From contig NZ_GL883827.1 of NCBI RefSeq assembly GCF_000205165.1, positions 1 to 62,066 on the forward strand: 62,066 nucleotides of DNA. The letters run 5' to 3'. Shown here piece after piece: positions 1-11,260 of this stretch. The translations under genes were made by a program, and so were the position numbers. Source of the DNA: Paraprevotella xylaniphila YIT 11841. Lineage in GTDB: Bacteria > Bacteroidota > Bacteroidia > Bacteroidales > Bacteroidaceae. The notes under the pieces are model-generated. The model saw only the letters and a program-made list of their open reading frames with translations, was not told the DNA's origin and made no database searches. The stretch's first letter is position 1. The number at the start of each line of letters is the position of its first letter.

Positions 1-150
1 CTAACTTTTGGGGGGCAGTTCACATCTGGCCATTCGGGGGCGAATCGTTTTTATTGATTTATATTGACATACAGTGACACACCAATAGCTTTCAAAAGGA
101 AAAGCAACAAATTATGGAACAAGGATTTACAGACAGATGAAGATTGGTGT

Positions 151-240
151 TCCGTTCTGCGCCAAACAAAAAATCAATCTCAGGCGAACGATTTTCCGTT
201 CTGCGCCAGACGATTTTCAAATCTCAGCCCAACGAAAAAG
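151..240. repeat. Dispersed repeat, copy A
   Basis: AT-rich stretch with two partial units reading TTCCGTTCTGCGCCA, separated by AATCTCAGGCGAACG-like sequence. The same words (TCTGCGCCAAACG, GATTTTCCGTT) recur at 21042-21101 and 50986-51052, always between genes. Short ORFs crossing it are composed of repeat sequence and look non-coding. Confidence 0.55.
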
Positions 241-299
241 CCTTTCCAAAATCCTTAAATCTTGAACGAAGCCTTCTCCCTCCTCTGCGTCTTTCCCAT

Positions 300-331
300 A
301 AAAAAGGGGCACCTTCTCACGAAGGCACCCC
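300..331 (-). terminator. Rho-independent terminator of the GH2 gene
   Basis: Read on the minus strand, GGGGTGCCTTC and GAAGGTGCCCC pair around a GTGA loop (two G-U pairs) and are followed by six T. It lies 44 bases past the stop of the GH2 gene. Confidence 0.85.
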
Positions 332-374
332 TCACATTAACCTTAAAATTAATAATATGAAAAAAATTATATCA

Positions 375-3533
<3,159 letters not shown>

Positions 3534-3551
3534 TCATTTAGAAACTGCCTA

Positions 3552-3559
3552 CAAAGATA
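3552..3559 (-). promoter_or_regulatory. -7 element for the GH2 gene
   Basis: Minus-strand TATCTTTG matches the Bacteroides TAnnTTTG -7 consensus, 58 bases upstream of the GH2 start. No clear TTTG -33 box lies 19-21 bases upstream of it. Confidence 0.5.
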
Positions 3560-3632
3560 CTTCTTTTGTTCTATTTTCATACTAAAATACAAAGTTTTTG
3601 CTAAAATATTACGTGTTCGCATCAAGATTTAT

Positions 3633-3640
3633 TAACTTTG
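3633..3640 (+). promoter_or_regulatory. -7 element for the DUF6057 operon
   Basis: TAACTTTG fits TAnnTTTG and lies 45 bases before the DUF6057 start codon. The -33 box is not evident. Confidence 0.5.
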
Positions 3641-3684
3641 GAGGGTAAAACCTAATCATTAGTGGAAAAAACAACTAAAATATC

Positions 3685-5583
3685 ATGAATACTGATTTTT
3701 CACAACCGTTCAATCCAGAGGCTTACGCGCCATCCGCCAAGACGGACACACGGTTCCGGTGTTGCGTGGAGAAAGGGATGCCGTGGCTCTATGGCATCAT
3801 CTTTCCTGTCATTCTCGGCCTTTGTCTGTACACTTACGAGAAAGAAACCCTTTTCCGGATACAAGAACTCAACCTCTTCTTGCCGGACAGTACTTTCTAT
3901 CATACGCTCGCGGCATATCCGGGCGGCACATTGCAATGGGCATCCTGTTTCCTCACCCAGTTCTTTTATTATCCGGCTGTGGGGACAGCCTTTCTCGCAG
4001 CCGTTTGGATCTGCATTTGCTTCGTCATGCGCTCGGCCTTCCGGCTGTCCCCCTCGTGGAGCTTTCTTCCCGCTTTGGTTCCGGCAGCCCTGTTGGCCGG
4101 TATCGTGGAGATGGGTTATTTCATTTACTACATCAAATTACAAGGTTATTTCTTCACGGCCTCCCTTGGCATATTGGCGGCCCTGTCAGCCGTATGGGTT
4201 TTCAGCCGTACAGCTCACCGGCGTCCATATTGGGGTTATGCGTGGCTGACCGTATGGCTCCTCGCCGGTTATCCTTTATTCGGGGCATACGCATTGGCCG
4301 GCACGGCCTACATGTTGGCGCTCTGTTGGCGTATGCCGGGCACATTATATAAGCACCGTGTCATCCCTACGGCATGGGGACTGTTGCTGCTCGCCGGAGT
4401 GCCCCTTGCGGCATGGCATTTTTATAGCCAAACGGCCATCAGCGAAATCTACACGGCCGCCTTGCCAAGTTTCGATGCGGGTGGAAAAGTATTCACAGAC
4501 TATCGCATACCTTATTATATATTGTTCCTCCTGCCACTAGCGGGTGCCGTCATCTATGATTACGTACCGGCCATAAAGAAATACCCCCTCATCCTCTTGG
4601 TTCACTTGCTCGTATGGACAGCTACCGCATGGGGATTGAAAAAGGCGTGGTATGTGGATGAGAACTTCCGTAAGGAACTGCTGATGGCACGTGCCATAGA
4701 GGAAGAAGACTGGGAACAGGTGCCGGCCATCTTCCTAGGCGGAACGGCAGAGCCTACCCGCCTGATGGTCATGAACAAGAACCTGGCTTTGTTCCGCCTC
4801 GGACGGGCGGGTGACGAAATGTTCCAATACCGCGAAGGGGGCGCACGTCCCAATGCCCCGTTCCTCGTACGGTTGGCCCACGTAGGCGGTAAAGCTTTGT
4901 ACTATCACTACGGGCAGGAAAACTATTGCTACCGTTGGTGTATGGAAGACGGCGTGACCTACGGGTGGCGGACGGAATACCTGAAATACATGGCCAAAAC
5001 TTCTATCGCGGGCGGCGATTACAAAGTGGCACGCAAATACATCGACATGCTTAAACGTACCCTTTTCCATAAAGGTTGGGCTGAAAAATACGAGGCTTAT
5101 CTTGACCACCCGGAACAGATACGGAAGAGCAAAGAGTTTGCACCGATTATCCGCCTGTTGCCTAAGGAAGACAAGCTTAACTCGGACCTGAACGTCATCG
5201 AAATGTTCCTGCTGAAGACCTTTGCTTACGGCGAAAGCAACGCCCCACTCTACCAAGAACAGACCTTGATAGCGGCCTTGCAAATGAAAGACATCGACCT
5301 GTTCTGGCCCCGTTTCTTCCAATATGCCACCCTGCATAACGGAGCACCCATGCCGCGCCATTATCAGGAAGCCGCCTACCTGTATGGCCACCTGGAAAAG
5401 AAGGTAGATATCAGCCACATGCCTTTCGACCAGGAAGTGAAAGACAGTTACCAACGCTTTATGGAATTCACCCAACAATGCGCCGGTATGACGGAGGCAC
5501 AAATGGCGGAAGCTTTCCGTCCGCAGTTCGGCAACACCTTCTATTATTTCTATTTCTTAGTTAACGGATTACAAACCTACTAA
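3685..5583 (+). CDS. DUF6057-family multipass membrane protein
   Basis: 632 residues. About residues 35-335 form eight to ten hydrophobic segments (the first at LYGIIFPVILGLCLY). The last 290 residues are hydrophilic and helix-rich (AGDEMFQYREGG, RKYIDMLKRTLFHKG), TPR-like to the eye, and may project from the membrane. The overall layout matches DUF6057 proteins of Bacteroidales; no reaction is known for the family. It is the first gene of a probable three-gene operon: its stop lies 2 bases before the next ATG, and a secreted S9 peptidase follows 26 bases after the second gene. A role tied to the downstream lipoprotein and peptidase is inferred from position only. Confidence 0.75.
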   Translation: MNTDFSQPFNPEAYAPSAKTDTRFRCCVEKGMPWLYGIIFPVILGLCLYTYEKETLFRIQELNLFLPDSTFYHTLAAYPGGTLQWASCFLTQFFYYPAVGTAFLAAVWICICFVMRSAFRLSPSWSFLPALVPAALLAGIVEMGYFIYYIKLQGYFFTASLGILAALSAVWVFSRTAHRRPYWGYAWLTVWLLAGYPLFGAYALAGTAYMLALCWRMPGTLYKHRVIPTAWGLLLLAGVPLAAWHFYSQTAISEIYTAALPSFDAGGKVFTDYRIPYYILFLLPLAGAVIYDYVPAIKKYPLILLVHLLVWTATAWGLKKAWYVDENFRKELLMARAIEEEDWEQVPAIFLGGTAEPTRLMVMNKNLALFRLGRAGDEMFQYREGGARPNAPFLVRLAHVGGKALYYHYGQENYCYRWCMEDGVTYGWRTEYLKYMAKTSIAGGDYKVARKYIDMLKRTLFHKGWAEKYEAYLDHPEQIRKSKEFAPIIRLLPKEDKLNSDLNVIEMFLLKTFAYGESNAPLYQEQTLIAALQMKDIDLFWPRFFQYATLHNGAPMPRHYQEAAYLYGHLEKKVDISHMPFDQEVKDSYQRFMEFTQQCAGMTEAQMAEAFRPQFGNTFYYFYFLVNGLQTY

Positions 5584-5585
5584 CC

Positions 5586-7217
5586 ATGAAAATTGCGATT
5601 AAGAGAGAGCAGAGGCAAGCTCGCTTGGCTCTGCCGAACGTGAGCAATTTATGCAAAATTGCGATGAAGAGAGAGCAGGCCGGGCCCGCTCGGTGTCTGC
5701 CGAACGTGAGCAATTTATGTAACGCTTTTCTGAAGCTCCTGACCGGCGGATGGCTAGCCGCCCTTTGTTTTGCTTGCAGCCCCCAAATGCCCGATGCTTA
5801 TACGGACAGTAAGGACGCACCGGACATTTATCCCGACTATACAGACGTGACGGTTCCGCCGAACATCGCCCCCCTGCGTTTCATCGTAGACGAGAAAGCT
5901 GACGCTTATGCAGCCCGCATCAAATATCCCGGAGGAGAATGGAGCACGGACGAACGGGAAGTGACTCCCTCCGTCTCGCAGTGGCGCGACATGTTGGCCT
6001 CGGCCAAAGGTGGCGCGCTCGACGTGGAAGTCTTTGTGGAACACAACGGACAATGGACGCGCCGCCGTCCATTTAAAATCCATGTAGCCGAAGAGGACAT
6101 AGACCCTTACCTCTCCTACCGCCTCATCAGTCCTTCGTATGTCACTTACCGGGACTTGACCCTCAACCAACGCGATTTGACCAACTTCGATGAAAGCGTC
6201 ATTTACGGCAACATGATGAACACTGACGTGGAACATGCACAATGTATCAACTGCCATTCTTACCAGAACTACAATCCCCGGCGTATGCAGTTCCACGTGA
6301 GGGAAGACCGTGCCGGAACGGTCATTGCATACGACGGCACATTGGTCAAAGCCAACCTGAAAACGGATTCGCTCATCTCGGGAGGGGTATATCCCGCCTG
6401 GCACCCGACGGAAAAGCTCATCGCCTATTCGGTCAACCAGACCGGGCAAACGTTCCACACACGCGACCTGCAGAAAGTAGAAGTGCAGGACATGCGTAGC
6501 GACCTGATCCTATATGATGTAGAGAAGAACGAAGTAATACGTATTCCGGGGGACGCAAACGAAATGGAAGTGTTCCCCTGGTGGAGTCCGGACGGCAAAT
6601 ACCTGTATTACGCCTCTGCCCGTTTCGTACGCAGAGACACGACAGAAAATTTGGACAACGAGACCATCCTGCGTTATAAGGAAATCAAGTACAATCTCTT
6701 CCGGAGAAGCTTCGACCCGGCCAACCACCGGGTTGGTCCGCCCGAATTGGTATTCGACGCAGCCGCACGCGGAAAAAGCGCCACGTTGCCGCGCATATCG
6801 CCCGACGGACGCTACCTGATGTTCACGCTCGGGGAGTTCGGCGTGTTCCACATCTGGCACAAAGACGCGGACCTCTACCTGATGGACTTACGCACACGCC
6901 AAGTACGTCCCATGACAGAAATCAACTCTGACGACGTGGAAAGCTACCACTCGTGGAGCAGCAACGGACGGTGGGTGGTCTTCAGCAGCCGGCGTTACGA
7001 CGGAAACTACACACGGCCCTTCATTGCCTACATCGACAAGGACGGCAAGGGGCGCAAACCTTTCGAGTTGCCGCAGGAGGTGCCCGACATGCACCGGCGC
7101 TTCATGCGAAGCTACAACATCCCGGAATTCATGAACGGGCCGGTCGAGATAACCCCGCAGGCGTTCGCTTCGCTCATCAGGGACACCGAAGCCCAACCGG
7201 CACGGCAAAAGAACTAA
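5586..7217 (+). CDS. PD40/TolB-type propeller lipoprotein with CxxCH motif
   Basis: 543 residues as drawn. The first 44 codons are a tandem palindromic repeat inserted at the 5' end. The true export signal seems to begin after it (LLTGGWLAALCFAC), with a lipobox-like cysteine before SPQMPDAY. A second in-frame ATG lies at 5664. The mature part opens with a beta-rich domain, then AQCINCHSY, whose CxxCH (C220, C223, H224) is the classical heme c signature. After it come WD40-like beta-propeller (PD40) blades such as YPAWHPTEKLIAYSV, PWWSPDGKYLYYAS and LPRISPDGRYLMFT. Bacteroidales homologues are usually named TolB-like. The middle place in an operon with DUF6057 and an S9 peptidase suggests an envelope role. 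Whether heme is bound is untested. Confidence 0.8.
   Translation: MKIAIKREQRQARLALPNVSNLCKIAMKREQAGPARCLPNVSNLCNAFLKLLTGGWLAALCFACSPQMPDAYTDSKDAPDIYPDYTDVTVPPNIAPLRFIVDEKADAYAARIKYPGGEWSTDEREVTPSVSQWRDMLASAKGGALDVEVFVEHNGQWTRRRPFKIHVAEEDIDPYLSYRLISPSYVTYRDLTLNQRDLTNFDESVIYGNMMNTDVEHAQCINCHSYQNYNPRRMQFHVREDRAGTVIAYDGTLVKANLKTDSLISGGVYPAWHPTEKLIAYSVNQTGQTFHTRDLQKVEVQDMRSDLILYDVEKNEVIRIPGDANEMEVFPWWSPDGKYLYYASARFVRRDTTENLDNETILRYKEIKYNLFRRSFDPANHRVGPPELVFDAAARGKSATLPRISPDGRYLMFTLGEFGVFHIWHKDADLYLMDLRTRQVRPMTEINSDDVESYHSWSSNGRWVVFSSRRYDGNYTRPFIAYIDKDGKGRKPFELPQEVPDMHRRFMRSYNIPEFMNGPVEITPQAFASLIRDTEAQPARQKN
5589..5719. repeat. Two tandem 66-base palindromic repeat units inside a coding start
   Basis: Unit 1 is 5589-5653 and unit 2 is 5655-5719, with a period of 66 bases (22 codons). 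Both run from AAAATTGCGAT to GAGCAATTTATG. Each carries a central inverted repeat, in unit 1 GCAGAGGCAAGC facing GCTTGGCTCTGC, and AATTGC/GCAATT at the ends. Because 66 is a multiple of three, the frame stays open and encodes KREQ..PNVSNLC twice. It looks like a mobile REP-like element placed at a gene start. Confidence 0.75.
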
Positions 7218-7243
7218 ACACGATAAAAACCTATTAAAAAGTA

Positions 7244-9532
7244 ATGAGAAACAAAACAATCAAAAGCCTGCTGCTCCCGGCTCTATGTTTCATAGCGGCA
7301 AACGGACAGGCACAAGGCACATTGGAAGACTACCGGAGGGCTTATTCCCTTTACGAGAAGTTCAATGCCACACAAGTGTATAACGACCCGGCAGACATAC
7401 GATGGGACGGAAAGACTGCATTCCACTACTCTGTCTATACGCCGGAAGGGACAGACTATTACGTAGGTAAAGTGACGGGAGATGTGAAAACGGCTGACGT
7501 AAAAGCGATTCACATGAAAGCCTTGGCGGAACTGCTTTCCCGCGAGACCGGAAAGGACATCCCACGGAATACACTAAGACTGTCACGCTTGAGTGTGGAC
7601 GAGAACCAACCCACGTCCGTATCCTTCGAATTCGACGGTTACAAATGGAAAGTCGAAGAGGCTTGCACGACCGGACTACGGTTAGGCAACAAAGAAGCCC
7701 TGCCCTCCCCCAAAGGGCCATGGAAAAAACCGCGCCACTGGATGGAAGTGGACGATGAGAAAGGGGCGGCACCCGTAGTCTCGCCCGACGGGAAACGGCA
7801 AGCTTATATCAAGAACGACAATGTGTACGTCAGCGACCGGGACGGTCGACACGAACGGGCGTTGAGCAATGACGGCACGGCAGGCAATTACTATTCCAGT
7901 TGGCTCAAATGGAGCCCGGACGGCAGATACGTATGCGCCAACAAGATACGTCCGGCCCAGAAACGGTATGTGTATTACGTGGAAAGTTCGCCCAAAAGCC
8001 AACTGCAACCTATCCTGCACCAACAGGAATACGCCAAGCCGGGCGACGAACTGCGCTTCAAGGTGCCTTGCATATTCAACGTGGAAACAGGACAGGCCGT
8101 CATTCCGTCTACCGAACTCTTCGACCGCCAGTACGACTTGTACGGCCCGGAATGGAAAGAAGACGGGAAAGCCGTGACTTTTGAATACAACGAACGCGGA
8201 CATAAGACCTACCGCGTGCTGGAACTCGATGCGGAAACCGGCAAGGTACGCACACTCGTGGAGGAGAGCAGCCCCACCTTTGTCAACTACAGCCGCATGT
8301 TCCGCCACGTCCTGAAAGGCGGAAAGGAAATGATATGGATGAGCGAACGCGACAACTGGAACCACCTCTACATGATCGACTTGGAGAAAGGCAAGGTGGC
8401 CCGGCAAATCACAAAGGGCGAATGGGTGGTGCGCCGCGTGCTCAAAGTGGACGAAGACAACCAAGTGATTTATTTTACGGCCAGTGGCGTGAATCCCAAA
8501 GAAGATCCTTACCATGTACATTACTATAAAATAAACATGGACGGCAAGCAAATGACCTGCCTCACTCCCGAAGAAGGCAACCATTCAGCGGTCTTCAACG
8601 AAGATTACACCCTGTGGATCGATAAATATTCCACAGCGGAACAGGCTCCCGTCACCGTACTGCGCACGGCACAAGGAGAAAAAACAGAGGGACGGACATT
8701 GGCACAAGCGGATTTAAGCAAAATCAAATCGGCCGGATGGACTGCCCCCGAAACCTTCACCGCTCCCGGACGGGACGGCGTGACACCGATGTGGGGCATC
8801 ATCCAACGCCCGACCAATTTCGACCCGCAAAAGAAATATCCGGTCATCGAATACATCTATTCCGGCCCCGGGGATGCTTACACGCCCAAAAGCTTCCTTC
8901 CCTACAACGGATATACGACGGCACTGGCCGAATTGGGATTCATCGTCGTGCAGCTCGATGCCATGGGGACATCCTATCGCGGAAAGAAATTTGAAGAAGT
9001 GTGCTACAAGAACCTGAAAGATGCCGGTTTCCCCGACCGTATCCAGTGGATCAAGGCGGCTGCGGAAAAGTACCCCTATATGGACAGTACCCGTGTGGGG
9101 ATATACGGTTGTTCAGCCGGAGGCCAGGAAGCTTTGGCCGCCGTACTTTTCCACCCGGAATTCTACAAGGCATCCTACTCCAGTTGCGGTTGCCACGACA
9201 ACCGGATGGACAAAATCTGGTGGAACGAACAGTGGATGGGCTATCCGGTGGACAGCAGCTACATCGCTTGCTCCAACGTGGAAAACGCCCACCGGCTGAC
9301 GCGCCCGCTGATGCTCGTGGTAGGAGAAATGGACGACAACGTGGATCCGGCCTCCACCATGCAAGTGGTTGATGCCCTCATCAAGGCCGACAAGGATTTC
9401 GAGTTGGTGGTCCTGCCGGGCGTAAGGCACAGCATGGGCGAAAGCTACGGGGAACACAAGCGTTTCGATTTCTTCGTAAAAGAGCTCATGGGAGTGGAAC
9501 CGCCGAAATGGGAAGAATTGAAACAAAAATAG
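7244..9532 (+). CDS. Secreted S9 prolyl oligopeptidase-family peptidase (DPP IV-like)
   Basis: 762 residues. Signal peptide at about 1-23 (cut after ANGQA), then an N-terminal eight-bladed propeller domain of the DPP IV type (about 60-500) and a C-terminal alpha/beta hydrolase domain. The catalytic triad can be seen: S624 in YGCSAGGQ, D697 in GEMDDNVDP and H729 in GVRHSMGE. The serine motif is GCSAGG rather than the GWSYGG of canonical DPP IV, so this is a more distant S9 member and its N-terminal dipeptide specificity is uncertain. Last gene of the operon begun by DUF6057, 26 bases after the PD40 gene. A second S9 enzyme lies at 18762-20969. It probably cleaves peptides in the periplasm. Confidence 0.88.
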   Translation: MRNKTIKSLLLPALCFIAANGQAQGTLEDYRRAYSLYEKFNATQVYNDPADIRWDGKTAFHYSVYTPEGTDYYVGKVTGDVKTADVKAIHMKALAELLSRETGKDIPRNTLRLSRLSVDENQPTSVSFEFDGYKWKVEEACTTGLRLGNKEALPSPKGPWKKPRHWMEVDDEKGAAPVVSPDGKRQAYIKNDNVYVSDRDGRHERALSNDGTAGNYYSSWLKWSPDGRYVCANKIRPAQKRYVYYVESSPKSQLQPILHQQEYAKPGDELRFKVPCIFNVETGQAVIPSTELFDRQYDLYGPEWKEDGKAVTFEYNERGHKTYRVLELDAETGKVRTLVEESSPTFVNYSRMFRHVLKGGKEMIWMSERDNWNHLYMIDLEKGKVARQITKGEWVVRRVLKVDEDNQVIYFTASGVNPKEDPYHVHYYKINMDGKQMTCLTPEEGNHSAVFNEDYTLWIDKYSTAEQAPVTVLRTAQGEKTEGRTLAQADLSKIKSAGWTAPETFTAPGRDGVTPMWGIIQRPTNFDPQKKYPVIEYIYSGPGDAYTPKSFLPYNGYTTALAELGFIVVQLDAMGTSYRGKKFEEVCYKNLKDAGFPDRIQWIKAAAEKYPYMDSTRVGIYGCSAGGQEALAAVLFHPEFYKASYSSCGCHDNRMDKIWWNEQWMGYPVDSSYIACSNVENAHRLTRPLMLVVGEMDDNVDPASTMQVVDALIKADKDFELVVLPGVRHSMGESYGEHKRFDFFVKELMGVEPPKWEELKQK

Positions 9533-9538
9533 AAAGAA

Positions 9539-9591
9539 CTTTCATACGCATACAGCCCGCCGGAATCTGGCGGGCTGTATGCGTATGAAAG
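9539..9591. terminator. 23-bp perfect hairpin between convergent genes
   Basis: Arms 9539-9561 and 9569-9591 are exact reverse complements around a 7-base loop. It starts 7 bases after the peptidase stop and ends 9 bases before the convergent DUF2442 stop, so it probably ends transcription from both sides. There is no clear T run on either strand. Confidence 0.65.
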
Positions 9592-9599
9592 CCATAGAG

Positions 9600-9857
9600 C
9601 TACACATCCAACAAAGTTTCCAACTTATACGAAACAGGTTCGGGAGTTTGGTTAAACATCCCACTAAAACTTAAATCCTCATCTATTTGTGGCCAATGAA
9701 TACCACACGGCGAAAGATAAAAATCTTCCCGTTGAGCCTTCGTGGCATTTGCCAAACGCGGCCAATCAGCAAATGCGTACGACGCGACCTTTCCTTCTGC
9801 CGATTCAGCATAAACACAATTATCATCCGTCCATACTCTTTTTACTTCCAAATTCAT
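9600..9857 (-). CDS. DUF2442 domain protein
   Basis: 85 residues, the full length of small DUF2442 proteins. The family core is clear: ADWPRLANAT, then FYLSPCGIHWPQIDEDLSF. DUF2442 genes commonly follow a DUF4160 gene, and the pair is often described as toxin-antitoxin-like without proof. Here the DUF4160 partner lies just upstream on the same strand but is broken, so this gene is an orphan. A purine-rich AGGAGG lies 6 bases before the ATG. Role unknown. Confidence 0.85.
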   Translation of the reverse strand: MNLEVKRVWTDDNCVYAESAEGKVASYAFADWPRLANATKAQREDFYLSPCGIHWPQIDEDLSFSGMFNQTPEPVSYKLETLLDV

Positions 9858-9893
9858 GAAAACCTCCTTTCACCTTTGTTAAAAAAAAGATTG

Positions 9894-10102
9894 CTAACGC
9901 TCTTTAATAATCTCCGTATTCTCTATGATTACAGATTCAATCAAGGCTATCTCATGCTTTTTAAATCCGTGATTACAAATTTGTTCTAAAGGTTCTATAT
10001 TATCGCTTCATGTCCATCTTTAATGACATGCACATGAATAGGTTCATGGTCACCTGAATAAAACAGAAAACGAAATCCAAATATGACAAATAACGTTGGC
10101 AT
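9894..10102 (-). pseudogene. Frameshifted DUF4160 gene
   Basis: From the ATG at 10102 the minus strand reads MPTLFVIFGFRFLFYS, then DHEPIHVHV, the unmistakable DUF4160 start, and runs into TAG after about 35 residues. A second frame then continues the family sequence (IEPLEQICNHGFKKHE, ALIESVIIENTEIIKER) to a TAG at 9894-9896. At the usual KERW the tryptophan codon TGG seems to have become TAG. So there is at least one frameshift near 9998-10004 plus a late nonsense change. DUF4160 genes usually precede DUF2442, and that order is kept here. Confidence 0.8.
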
Positions 10103-10105
10103 AAT

Positions 10106-10853
10106 TGCAAATTTTCACAAATATAGAAAGGAGCAATCAAAATAACAAATACTTCTTTATTATACTCTTCAAGATTGTACATATTTAACGGTCAAGAACA
10201 AAAATGGTATTGAAAGGATATGGATAAACGGAGGTTACCGAAGTACCCTTTGCGTTTCTATCCTGCCTCTCGTTTTTGCCGCAAAGCGGAAAATCATTGT
10301 GCTTTGATTGGTTTTCCACCTTGCGGTAATTGTTTTTGTTTCCTTTGCTTGTCTTTCCAAGCCTCTCCCCTCCATACAGGAATATATATTGGAAAATCCA
10401 TTCGCATCCTTCATACTTATTGGTTAACAGTCTGTTAAGGTGAATTTTCATGGTGTGTAGAGTTCACGTGGCATTCACCGTAAGTGGTAGGTGGATACCG
10501 TTGGGGATGCCTGAAAGATGAAACCTGTTTTTGCAAACTTCTGGTGTTGGTCATTTGTAAAGATGTCGCAGCCTTATTTTAGCCCATCCGCCTGTTGTAA
10601 GATTGGATTTACCATTAACGTGGCGTTAAGTGGAGAAAATACGGTACTACCGAAATTACCAAACACCTGGAAATGAAGCGTTAATAATTCGTTAACAGCG
10701 TTACTAAAATCGGTAACGAAAAAATACGGTCGTTAACATTTCCATTCCGAAATTTTGTGATTATTTTGCCTCCGAATCTCACGCGGGTGGTCGGACAAAC
10801 AGAGAGCACGACGGCGAAACCAGCAAAGGGTATAATTAAAAAAAACAAATGTT
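10106..10853. other. Long intergenic region before the NVEALA locus
   Basis: About 750 bases with no convincing gene. An 88-codon minus-strand ORF (10185-10451) has low-complexity, repeat-like composition and no family resemblance. Around 10262-10320 there are CGCAAAGCGGAAAATCA and TGATTGGTTTTCC, an imperfect palindrome. Positions 10614-10740 are crowded with GTTAA/GTAAC words, described separately. Confidence 0.5.
10614..10740. promoter_or_regulatory. GTTAAC-rich cluster upstream of the NVEALA gene
   Basis: Repeated short words occur within 130 bases: TTAACG, GCGTTAAG, GCGTTAAT, TCGTTAACA, GCGTTAC, CGGTAACG and TCGTTAACA. GTTAAC is itself palindromic. The cluster lies 110-240 bases upstream of the NVEALA start and could be a regulator-binding array; this is inference. 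Confidence 0.3.
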
Positions 10854-11255
10854 ATGAAGAAGAAGTTCCTCGCGCCCGTATTAGGCGCTGTGGTGTTAGG
10901 CTTGTCGGCTTACACGGGGTATCGCACGTATGATACGTACCATGAAGTGAGTGAAAGTGATTTGTTGTTGGCGAATGCGGAGGCGTTGGCAACCGATGAC
11001 GAAGGTGGTGGAGGCTTGTCTCAATGCCAAGGTCCACAGTTGTACGATGAAGTGGGTACAAGCGTAGGAGAAAAAGTTGTCCGTACTCATTGGGGATATG
11101 GATTGGATTTTGTACAGACTTTCAAATTGTACAGATGCTATGCTATAGGAAACGGAAATTTAGGCGGCCAAAATTATATCTATGAAACAGAGCCCGTAAG
11201 CAGCGAGTATAAGGCATGTGAAGGTAACCAAAAACACAATAGTCTTTTGGATTGA
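10854..11255 (+). CDS. NVEALA-family secreted peptide precursor
   Basis: 133 residues. A lysine-rich start and a hydrophobic stretch (VLGAVVLGLSAYTGY) are followed by LLLANAEALA, the hallmark of the NVEALA family (normally near residue 45, as here). The C-terminal part holds three cysteines (SQCQG, YRCYA, KACEG). NVEALA proteins are restricted to Bacteroidetes, are expected to be exported, and have no established function; small size and conserved cysteines have led to comparison with peptide precursors. The next gene, a 6-bladed beta-propeller lipoprotein, starts 5 bases after the stop. That pairing recurs for this family and suggests the two act together at the cell surface. Confidence 0.82.
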   Translation: MKKKFLAPVLGAVVLGLSAYTGYRTYDTYHEVSESDLLLANAEALATDDEGGGGLSQCQGPQLYDEVGTSVGEKVVRTHWGYGLDFVQTFKLYRCYAIGNGNLGGQNYIYETEPVSSEYKACEGNQKHNSLLD

Positions 11256-11260
11256 AGTTT

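Noticed and set aside
10185-10451. 88-codon minus-strand ORF
   Set aside because: No recognisable motif, low-complexity composition and overlap with palindromic repeat-like sequence.
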